This document shows, piece after piece, positions 21,049 through 31,243 of a DNA stretch of 64,000 nt. Made by a program: the position numbers and the translations under genes. Numbering within the stretch: position 1 is the first letter of the stretch; each line of letters opens with the position of its first letter. Origin of the DNA: Azolla caroliniana (Eukaryota > Polypodiophyta); contig JBHGNT010000005.1 in assembly GCA_043228905.1 (NCBI GenBank), forward strand, positions 14,694,001 through 14,758,000, read 5' to 3'. Under the pieces are notes generated by a model. It was not told the origin of the DNA. It did no database searches and saw only the letters and a list, made by a program, of their open reading frames with translations.

Positions 21049-24000
21049 GAGGGCAAGTGAGGGAATCGCAGGCGCGGACGGTGCAGGTCGCTCAACTGAT
21101 GGCGCGTGCGATCTCCACTGTCCAATCTGGATAAAAAGCTGACAACATCTGTCACCAAGAGCCCGACTCTGACACAAGGAGCCCGACTCTGTCAAAAGGA
21201 GCCCCGTTGTCTGATAGCCTCTGTCACCAGGAGCCCGACTTTGTCAAAAGGAGCCTGACCAATTGTGGGTAGGAGCCCAACTCTCAAAAAACTATAGTAA
21301 TAAAGAATAATATAGCTATATAATAAAATGAAAATGAATAGGGTATTGGTTAGAGTTATCCCTAAGTTTTGCTAGGTTTATGGTTCAAATCCTTCTTCTT
21401 TTTAATTCTTTCTCTTTGGTTTTTTTTTCTTCTTCGATTACTTTCTTTATTAGGGTTTCAACATTTGGTTAGTAGTGGTATTGAAGGGTTCATTTACACT
21501 TCATTTACATTTAAGGGTCGTAATAGTGGTATTGAATTCTCGTCTTTACAAGTTATAACGTGATGAATTCTTGTCTTTTGCAATTGTAGATCTTTTACCC
21601 TATGATCCTTCTAATCTGCACCTTGCCCTTAACACTTTTGTTTAAGTAAAATTAGCTCTTATCATTTGGGCTATGTTGATTGTCACTTTAATATGCAACT
21701 CACTCATGTTCCAAGTTAAGTTAACTCTCGTAATTTGGGCTTTTTCTTGATTCTTTGACTTTATACCATGGAATACTCTACCTATGGATCATGAGCCAAA
21801 ACAAGAAGAAATGACACATTCACATTTTCAAACTCACTCATTCACTCTATTCACAATAGTATGCAACTCACTCATGTTCCATGTAAAGTTAGCTTTCATA
21901 ATTTGGGCATTTTCTTGGTTCTTTGACTTTCTACCATGGAATACTACTACCTATGGATCATCAATCAACTCAAGAAGAAATGACACAATAACACAATCAC
22001 ATTTTCAAACTTGTTGGAAGCATTGGACACCACTTGGAATTTCCAAGGTTAAATAGACATAGCAAACAACTACTAAAGAGTACAAAAAACAGTGGCACTT
22101 ATAACATTTCAATTCCACATGAAAGATTCCCTATTAGGGTGTAAAAATAAATTTCCATACATACATCCCTCTAGAGTACCAGTATCAATATAATACTACC
22201 CAATTTTGAATATATACAAGGTATGCATAGAAAACCTTGTGGATGGTGAATATCATTCTCACATGCTCATCGGATGCAATAAGTATGATGCCGTACTAGA
22301 GAAGCATGATACTCAAATCCCACCAAGAAGGATGAGCATATAAGCACATTAATTACCTTCACACAATTTTTAACTACAAAATAGCAAACCCCCTTCACAA
22401 GGGATCACATATATGATGACGTGTTTAATTGCTAAATGGAAAATAAGAATAGATTCTATTATACTCCATTCTCAACTACAATATCTCATGATAATAGGAC
22501 AAGTTTAGCATGTATTGAACTCATATATTAGTATTCTTGTAGGATTGTCTATAAGATTGAATTGTGACCCTTTTTGAGCATTGAACAAAAAATCCTTGGT
22601 TTAACACACCCAAGATCCATACATTAAATCAATGGGTATTCATATAAGAACATTGAGATATTACCATGATGGCCTTTTCAGTGCAGCTACATGTATAACA
22701 TAACAAAGTTGTGATTTATGTTCACTTCACAAAGAAATATAACAATGTGAGAAAAAATGAGCAAAAAGGTGTCATATAAAGATGCCCCAATATGTAGTTT
22801 TAGTTCATAGATACAAACTTGTGTAAAAAACATATACACAAAACATAATGATTTTTGAGGATTTCAAATAGAATTTTCAACATTAACCCTAATTTGAAAC
22901 TTGAAACTTAATGTCATTGGAGATCTAGTGACATTTTTTATCCATAGAGATTGATAACTTGTGAGACTATATTAACAATATGTATCATGGACTAAGTATA
23001 ATAAATTGATAATCAAATAGAAGGCTTAATCCGACATCTCAAACTCCTCAAGATCTTACTCAATTTAATGTTTAATAAAGGCAAATATATGAAGGCACAA
23101 GTTATTGGACTTTCCTATCAAAGAACACCAAACAGAGAACTATAAAACAGATCTGACTCCACATTGAGTCAGATACAACCAAAATGAGATTCAAATATTG
23201 ATTTTGATATTACAAAATCCATATAAATCATCATCAGTTTTGGTTATACAAAAGTAGATCATCACCCTCAGAGTATCATAAGTAAATCCATTGGCATAAG
23301 AGTGTATCATAAGTAAATCCATTGCATTACTCATGTTGTCAATTAATCATATCCTCTAAACAAAATCCATTGCATACAAAAACCGAAAAATCAAAACTTC
23401 ATCCTCTGAACAGAATCAAAACTCATCAGCATGTATACAAACAATTTCATATAAACAAGCTTTACATCCATGTTACAAATAAGAGGCAAGAAGAAAATAC
23501 ACAAGACGTATAGATGCCATATTACAAAATCAACCATTTACAACATGCCACGATCATTCAAGTTGCCTTGGTTACAATATGCAAAAAAGGTTGGCACCCT
23601 TGGTTCCAACGTACTAAAAAGATTTACAACATTGTTACAAAAATTTGATACAAAAAAGCTTGATAATACACTGATATCATATATTTTATGTTACGAAGTA
23701 TAACACTTCCTCCGGTTAATATATGGGAAAGCCCAAAATCCGGCGTGCCCATTTTGCCAACGTTTTCGAAGGAGCTCCACATCTTCGAATCCGAACCATT
23801 GCTCCTTACCCTACACCAATGCACACATTTGTTGCAGCTCTTACAATAACAAATGCCATTATTCAATACTTGGGCCATACTTACAAAATCTATTGAATCG
23901 GATCCAAATCACCCAATGTCTTCAAGCTGATCGTCTGTGGATTATTCAACGGGTCACAATAGACTATTGGGCTCCCCCTCAACATTTCTTCATATTGATG

Positions 24001-24605
24001 CTGAAATTATAACAATGCATTTATATGATACATTTGAAAAATGGAACAACTAAGTCTCTCATCATGTTAGAATATGGAACCATGTGATCAAATGTAAATG
24101 AAAAGAAACCCTAAACGATGTAAAACATAAAAGTAACCATGAAAATACATACCTATTATTGCCTTCATTTTGCAGATTGAATGTAGGTGGTTGGGAAGTG
24201 CTCGCTGGCGGAAAGTGGTGCTCCTCTCGGATTTTGGCGGAAAGTGTTGTGCATCTCTAATTTTGGTGGAAAGTGGTGCTCCTCTCTGATTCTTCCCTCT
24301 AAATACCCTAAAACTCTCTTTTCAAAATAGGTTCAAAATGAGTGATTCAGGGTTTTTATAATTAGTGGTCATTAATAATTAGCGGGGTTCCTTTTGACAA
24401 AGTCGGGCTCCTAGTTACAAAGGTTGTCAGACAATGGGGCTCCTAGTCGGGCTCTTGATTGGTAAGCGGGGCTCCTAGTCGGGCTCCCCAATAAGTGACG
24501 ATTTCTTCGTGCATTTTTTTTTCCCACATCAGACGGTGCAAATCACATGTGCCCTCGGCTGAGCGACCTGCACCGTTCCTCTCCGTGATTCCCTCACTTG
24601 CCCTC
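21049..24605. mobile_element. Non-autonomous DNA element with long inverted ends (Mutator-like)
   Basis: The ends are long imperfect inverted repeats of about 230 bp. The left one begins GAGGGCAAGTGAGGGAATC; the right one, read on the minus strand, begins identically and continues GGTGCAGGTCGCTCA as on the left. Both carry arrays of GGAGCCCGACT and GGAGCCCCGTTGTCTGA words. The 3.1-kb interior is AT-rich, with no transposase or other convincing gene. Long inverted ends without coding capacity suggest a Mutator-like element. No clear 9-11 bp target duplication was found, so class and exact ends are tentative. Confidence 0.6.
21331..21400 (+). repeat. tRNA-like (SINE-like) module
   Basis: TTGGTTAGAG resembles a pol III A box and GGTTCAAATCC, about 27 bp on, a B box. 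A T-rich run follows. There is no cloverleaf, so it is a tRNA-derived relic rather than a tRNA gene. Confidence 0.45.
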
Positions 24606-24689
24606 TTCAATTTTTTGTGGTATTTAGACACCACGCTACATAATGCATATAAAATTTAATAAGTTAGAGCCTAGAGGTTTTAAATTAAA

Positions 24690-25005
24690 AGTTGAAAGTT
24701 AGAGCCTAGAGATGAAAATTTAAGAATATTTTTTAACCTATAAACCTTTAAACCTTTAAACTTATAAACCTTTAAACTGAACCACATAAACCGAAACCGA
24801 TATACCATGAAATTCAAAACCAAACTGAACCGAAACCAAATTGGATCATAACATTTAAAACCAAACCAAACGGTTTATTTATATTTGAACCAATAAACCG
24901 TTAAGCCATAGTTTAACGGTTCGGTTCGGTTTGAGCCAAAACCGGGCCCATTGCTAATGGGAAGTTGAGTTCAATTCTCAACACGCCCCTTCGAACACAA
25001 CTTCC
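24690..25005. repeat. AACCGAACCG-rich repeat plus LTR end remnant
   Basis: A CCAAACCGAACCG-rich stretch like the repeats at 6034 and 17680 ends near 24958 (GGGCCCATTGC). It is followed by TTGAGTTCAATTCTCAACA and CGCCCCTTC, which look like the end of a minus-strand copia LTR and its purine tract. No matching other end was seen. Confidence 0.4.
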
Positions 25006-25233
25006 AGATGTCGAAAAGTTGGTTCGGTTCGATCCTCGAAAAACTTCAATTAGGCCGAATCGGCTTTCGGAAGGCGGAAGGTTAGTCGACATGGCTTTGA
25101 TTGTTCGGGTGCTTCGTGTTGTTCATGTGCTTCATGCTCCTTGTTCGACTCAATTATCATTGTACTTCGACTCTGCTGGTTTGCATCTATAATGTTCATT
25201 GGTTTAGACGTGCTTAGTTTGGGGCTATCATAC
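25006..25233. other. Unassigned spacer
   Basis: No gene or repeat recognised; possibly the internal remnant of the decayed element whose LTR end precedes it. Confidence 0.4.
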
Positions 25234-25583
25234 TGTAATATCTGAGTCGTCGGCTTTATTGGACTGACCTAATGTGTGTCATTGGGTACCCCACACATGA
25301 TTGGTCAAGTAGATGTCATTACATGGCCTAGGTCCTATAAATAGGGGATACTCTCCTTAGTCAGGGGGGAGCCCTGTGAGTGGTTTTGACGAAGCTCTCT
25401 TTGATGTGGACTAGTCATCTACCAAGGTCCTGGCGTGGAGATCATGGCTGGTATGGGACAGATCATGATTCCTCGTCTGTGTTGTCGACTTTGGCGCGGG
25501 GGCGGATGGGTGATAACGCGTATTTTCAGTATGATTGTGTCACTTATGTCTTTATTTTAGGATTAATGATCTTGGTTATTACA
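25234..25583 (+). repeat. Solo-like LTR with primer binding site
   Basis: Starts TGTAATA and ends TATTACA (inverted ends), with a TATA box CCTATAAATAGGGG near 25336. It is followed two bases later by TGGTATCTGAGC, one mismatch from the initiator tRNA-Met primer site. No second LTR or coding region of this family was found in the window. Confidence 0.7.
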
Positions 25584-25597
25584 TATGGTATCTGAGC

Positions 25598-26354
25598 GGT
25601 TTTAATCCTAAAAAAATAATGTTTGATTGGATTCGTGTTGTGTGATATAGTACGGGAAAATATGACTTTTTTTACGGATGAATCTATGTTAGACAATGGA
25701 TTGGGTGGGGGAGTGGCGAAAATGCCACAATTTGCGATGATGTATTGATGTGCGATGTATTGTATGCCGTTATGTATAATAAAAATATTGAGGGTTTGAC
25801 ATCAAGATTTGTGTGATGGGTTGGTTAGTATATTCATGTCATATCCTTGAGAAAGGCTTTGAGTTCAAACGACTGATGGACCAAAAAGCAAGGGGTTAAG
25901 TAAAAGAGTAAAAAAGAGTTCTATAAAATTATTGTAATTATTACTATTATATGTGTTTATATGTTTAGATATTCAATATATATTTATTAAAATAAAAGCA
26001 CCATAAATATTCTTTTATTTATTTTTCGTATACGCCTCTTGATCAAGATGGCCATGCCCATGAGGCGGCCTTACATGTGGAGATCGCATCTCAAGAGGTC
26101 GGCCACCTAATATACTATAGGTGATGCTTGATCATCTAATTTTCGATGAAATAATTGATGATGATCATATATATGGATAATGATCATTGGTAATCAATGT
26201 TATCAAAATTGGTCGATAGAATTAGGGTGATGATTGTTGAATGTCAATAATCAATTGATCATCGACCCTATGATTATATCAAAGGGTCACAATCATCCAT
26301 CACTACAAGTGCGTTTGAATTATATGGATGATTATATAGTTGATTATAAGGATG
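25598..26354. other. Spacer without recognised gene
   Basis: AT-rich sequence; the first part may be leader of the LTR element before it. ATGATCAT-rich words occur from 26150 to 26300. No supported reading frame. Confidence 0.5.
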
Positions 26355-26742
26355 TGTTGAGCGGCAAGCTCAACCGGATCCAGATCTGTGAGCTGGATAG
26401 CCAGATCAGAGCGGTAACCGGAAGCCTAGTAGTAGCCTAGACTACTAGGTAATCATTGTCTCGTAGTTAGTGTCAGTCGCATGTAGGAATATTGAAGGAC
26501 CTGTTAGTACTTCTGTCAGTCCTTTATGGACTTGAATATATAGTGTTGTTTAGCACGTTGTATGTACAAAGTGTTTTTAGAGTGATTTTTTAATAGAGTT
26601 TAGGTTATGCTCTCTCTCTCTCTCTCTGTGTGTCTCTCCCGCGTATACTCTTTGTGTGTTAAGCTTCATCATTAAACCTTCATCTTGTTCTCTGTTGCTA
26701 TCCGACTGAACCGGTTTTGTCTAACGCTTCCGCACGTTAACA
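26355..26742 (+). repeat. 5' LTR of copia element 2
   Basis: Starts TGTTGAGCGGCAAGCTCAACC and ends CACGTTAACA. It contains a (CT)n tract near 26612. Confidence 0.85.
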
Positions 26743-26843
26743 TTGATATGGTATCAAGAGCGTGAGGGTTGAGAACCTCTGCAACTGACACTTGCTTCCG
26801 TAGACGAACCCTAGAACCCGGTAACAATAGACAGAGAGAAGAT

Positions 26844-28854
26844 ATGGACAGAGGAATGACAAGTTCACTTCCAATAGAGAAGCTCGACCGGAGCAACTAC
26901 GCATCCTGGTCATACAAGATGCACCAGTACCTGTTGGGGCATGGATATTGGAGCTTCGTGGAACGAACGAACGAGGTAGCGCGGAGCCGGCACACAATGA
27001 CTTCCCGGTATGGGAGCAAGGAGCGAGCCGAGTATTGTACTGCCTTGTGTCCTGTGTGCACGATCAGATGCTCGGCTACATCAAGGATGCAAAGACGCCG
27101 AAGGAGGCTTGGGGAAATCTGAGGAAGATTTTCGCCCCGAGTACCATAGCCCATAAGTTGCAGCTCCGACAAGAGCTGAACAACATCTAAGAGACATGTT
27201 GGTTACAGATTACACCACCAAGATAAAGGAGATTTGTGATGCACTCGAGTCCATCAACGTGACGGTGGACGAAGAAGAGATGGGACAAATCTGCTTCGGT
27301 GGTCTAGGGCAAAGGTACGGGCCAATCCAGACAACGATATGCACCAGGGAGAAACCACCGTCTTTCTTCGACTTGCAATCGATGTTGACGGTTGAAGAAA
27401 ACCACACGAGTGGGTCAAGGACCACTCAATCAGATGGCCGGATGCTGTACACAGAGAAGGATCAGCCCCATGGATGTGGTGGACGAGGTGGGTCGGCACG
27501 CAATGGAGGCGGCCGACAAGAGCAGGACCGGAGGCACAAAGGTGGTGCTGACAGCAGTTCCGGACCTTCCACAAGCAGGGTGAGTCAAAATGGCGTCGGG
27601 AACCGGGAAGGAAAGGCTGACACGGAATGCTGGTACTGTGGCAAAAAGGGCCACAAGGAAAGTGAGTGCTGGAAGAAGCATGCCGATTCGTACAAATTCG
27701 GATCCGGCAAACCTCGCACTACGCGGAAGGATCGGAAGGATCCGGAATCGGGAAGACCGATAAAGGGCCAACCTTCGTGATGAAGCACAAGGCTAACTCG
27801 ATGAAGAAGACTACTTCCGGATCGGAGGAAGTATGGTACGTTGATTTCGAAGCGTCCAACCACATGAAGAGTGGTTCTCATTTTTGGAGAAACCGGAACA
27901 ACCGGGAATCGTCGAAACCGGTGATGACACCCCATATCCGATTGTGCATACCGGAGAAGTCCCTTTAAGCCATGTCGAACAAAAGGGGAAGCTGATGAAC
28001 GTACTAATGACTATCACAAAGAACCTGGTGTCGGTTGGACAAATCGTCAACCAGGGGATGCAAGTGCGGTTTACGCACCTCGGGTGCTTCATCGAGGAAG
28101 AAGGCCGGATAATCACATTTGCGCACAGAAGGGAGGATGTTCATCCTCAACACTAATGACGTCGGCACCGCCATGTTTGCCAAAGGACAAAAGATTGAAT
28201 CCGACATCGATCTCTGGCACAAGCGGATCGGCCACGTCAACTACCAGAGGCTTCAGGACCTGCAATCGAAACAGGTTGTTTTCGGTTTGCCGAAATTTAA
28301 CACTCGGAAGGTCGAAATTTGTGAAGCCTGCCAACTCAGGAAGCAACACAGGCTTCCATGCCCCACCGAACGAAACTGGAGCCGTAACATTGTTTAGACC
28401 CAGACATGGTCGGATATGGTGAAGGGCATGAAACCGGAAGACAAGTTGGAGAACATCGACTCGGACAAGAGCCGGAACAAATCGGGAGCGATCGATTCAA
28501 ATAAGAGCTGGAAGGAATCGAAGGAAACCGATTCAGTTCAAGATTCGGAGACGCCGGATCAACTAAAGGCCAAACGGACACAGACTCAGCAGAAGTCGAT
28601 GCCAACACGAATGAACCTATGGGTCAACAAACGCTGGAGTCGCAACAACGAGGGAGCTGAAATGGGCATGTTGAGCAGACAAGCCGATCGAGGAGGTCGA
28701 GGTGCGCAGAACCAGAAAGATCGCGGCAAACAAGACCGGACCGGACGAGGAGTGCAAGCAAGGCGGAGCAACGCCAGAAGGAGCCGCGTAGAAGAACCGG
28801 CTGCCACAGACACTAACACCACGATCCGACCTCAAGTTGAGCTTGAGGGGGGAG
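26844..28854 (+). pseudogene. copia gag-protease-integrase remnant plus pol C-terminal extension
   Basis: Gag starts at ATG 26844 (MDRGMTSSLPIEKLDR) and shifts frame near 26970. It continues WGNLRKIFAPSTIAHKLQL to a stop at 27188, then runs from 27196 through a Gly-rich part to a zinc knuckle CWYCGKKGHKESEC (about 27629-27670). The protease region keeps YVDFEASNHM (DSGA expected). The integrase zinc region LWHKRIGHVNYQRLQDLQ to CEACQLRKQHRLPC follows. The core enzymes are missing. The last part (28405-28850) is a charged segment shared with the extension at 49849-50450. Confidence 0.82.
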
Positions 28855-29038
28855 TGTTGAGCGGCAAGCTCAACCGGATTCGGATTGGCTGAATAAGTCT
28901 GAGCCGGATCGGTGAGCTGGTGAGCGAGACAGATCGGTGAGCCGGTGAGCCGGGTAGCTGGATTACAGTGGTAACCGGAAGCCTAGTAGTAGCCTAGACT
29001 ACTAGGTAATCATTGTCTCATAGTTAGTGTCAATCGCG
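28855..29038 (+). repeat. 3' LTR of copia element 2, truncated
   Basis: Begins TGTTGAGCGGCAAGCTC like the 5' LTR and carries extra GGTGAGCCGGTGAGC repeats. The shared segment CCGGAAGCCTAGTAGTAGCC is present, but similarity stops after GTCAATCGCG, so about half is missing. Confidence 0.8.
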
Positions 29039-31243
29039 AATATGAATTTAGATTGAAACAGAAGAATATAGAAACCTTGGTATTTTAGAAACATATCCAA
29101 TTTCCAAAGATTTCCCCCCCTATTACATTGGGCTCCCCATCCTTATATAGTGATGAGAGAGTCTTACAATCCATGCTTTTTCTCTAACTATGAACTTCAT
29201 GCTTTTTCTACCAGTAGACTATATGCTTTCTCTAACGTGCTTTTCCTGAAAGTGATCATGCGTTTTTTATGAACTATAGTGTTCATGCACGCTAGACGTG
29301 CATGTGTAGCTTTTTCTTTTATCATGTGTTTTCTTCTAACTAAAGCTTTTTTATCTAGAAAATATACGTGAAATAACGTTTCTATGTGGGATATCTATTT
29401 TTTAACATTTATGATGTGTTAGTATAATGGTAAGGCTTTACATTATAAACATGGAGGTATAAGGTTCAAATCTTGCCCTATGCAGGTAATATATATTTTA
29501 ATATTTCTTTCTTTTTCTTCATATTTATTCAATCAGTTGTTTTATATGTTTTTCACGTAGTGTACGAATTACACTATGACAATGCCGCCAACAGAGCAAA
29601 GGTCGATGCAACGAGGATTTTTTATTTCAACTCCTGTTCCGGATGTTGAAGCCATATTCTTGACCCTCCTTGACTCCCTGGTCTGAGACCCCTGTTCTGC
29701 TCGAGTAGCACACACACACATGTACACGCAATAGTGTGGCGGTAGAAGATCATGTTGTATCTTTACAACATAAACTTTTGGATGACAAAATCTAACAACT
29801 TGTTATATATCTAGAACAATCCCGATACCTTAATTTTCACTATCCTAAATGTTTATGAGCTTGTCATCAATGGAGAATGGATAAGCCACCAAGTGAGGGG
29901 GAGTCAGGTACGAGATTAGGTACCAAGTGGTCACCAAGCCTCATAGTGGACCCATGGAAATTAAAACGTTTTATGTTAGGTTGTTCAATGTTCTTTCTAT
30001 ATTGGATTGTTGGGGTTAGGTTCCTTGATGGGGATTTATTGGTTTGGGATCCCATTATTATTGGATGTATTAGAGAACTTAAAGTTTGGCCTAGTCTATA
30101 AACATAGGTAAAGATATTCAGCATTCAAAAGCCTTCAATATTTCCACATTTAATATCTCTATCTATATTGCATGCTATTGTAGAAACTTGTGCACTCTCC
30201 TAGGACAATTGGATCTCCTCTAGCATATCATCAAAGCACTTGCCATTCACAAGTTGATCTAACTAAAAATCAACCTTTGAGTTCAAGGAATGTATCTTTC
30301 TTCCAGCACATGAGGTCATCTAAGGTCTACTCAAGACAACCCTTCCATGAGAAGCAAATATTAACATCTTTATGAAAACAACCTTGCAAAAGATGTGCTC
30401 TTGGGTAGCAGCCTTCGAATTTGAATCGAAACCCATAGTAGAATGGTTGATTTTTCAGCCAAAAGAATGTGCAACCATCTAAACATAGCAACAACAGTTT
30501 TGAGTTTGTAATTAGCACTTGGAGAAAATGCAATACAATTTTCATAAATCTATCTCAACGGAAGTTTAATCAATCCATCTCATAGATTTGTTTCCATCCA
30601 TTCAATTTACTTATTTGATGAAAGTTTCATGCCTAATTCCACTTTAGAGAATTGAAGGCTAAACCCTAAATGCTAACCTTGCTATCCCCCAAACAATATC
30701 ATAGTTAGTTAGGTCAGATGGTCAAACAATATCATGTTCTCATACATTACTTGATCTCTACAATCCACATGCACACTAATGCATTTATGCTTAATCCTAG
30801 TGGCAAAGATGACCAACTCCAAAATGCAGTTATATGGGCACGGAAAACATGTCTTTGTTGTTGAATATATTCTACCAGCAAAATGCGAAATGCTTTGAGT
30901 GAGTGAAATAAGAAAGTACTTCTCATCATAGAACTTGCTTCTTGCAATTACTTTTTTTTAAATGATTTGAACTCAAATTTGAGCTTTCCTTAAATTCTTC
31001 GGATATTTTACAAATGCTCGGTCCCCTTGGATAAATATACTCTTGACTGTACCTGCTAAGATCTCTTTGATGAGGCATCTTGTGCAAACCATCATATTCG
31101 GAACCAAGTAAATTTCTTTGACAAAAGAGAATGGCATCAAGCCGTAAACTTAGATATGGCTAAGCTTCCTAATACATTTCAATATCTCCTCTTTTCCCAT
31201 CAAGGAGCCTGGTGTCAATTCTTGTAATACAATCCTTCCATTT
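29039..31243. other. Intergenic spacer downstream of the DHHC gene
   Basis: AT-rich, with no supported coding region. It holds a tRNA-like module near 29413. The 3' untranslated region of the DHHC gene should lie just left of 31244. A duplicated-looking ATCATA/CAATATCATAG stretch near 30690-30740 is minor. Confidence 0.6.
29413..29490 (+). repeat. tRNA-like (SINE-like) module
   Basis: TTAGTATAATGGTAAGGC resembles a tRNA D-arm with A box, and GGTTCAAATCTTG a T-arm B box about 35 bp later. There is no full cloverleaf. Confidence 0.45.

Larger units (their letters stand above)
26355..29038 (+). mobile_element. Ty1/copia element 2, internally deleted
   Basis: The 5' LTR (26355-26742) is followed by a primer site (TGGTATCAAGAGCG at 26749), broken gag-protease and the start of integrase up to about 28395. 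A large deletion removes the integrase core, RT and RNase H. After it come a charged pol C-terminal segment (about 28405-28850), a purine tract GAGGGGGGAG and a 3' LTR cut off near 29038. It belongs to the same family as the element at 49299 (DRSNYASWSYKMHQYLLGHG shared in gag). Confidence 0.88.
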
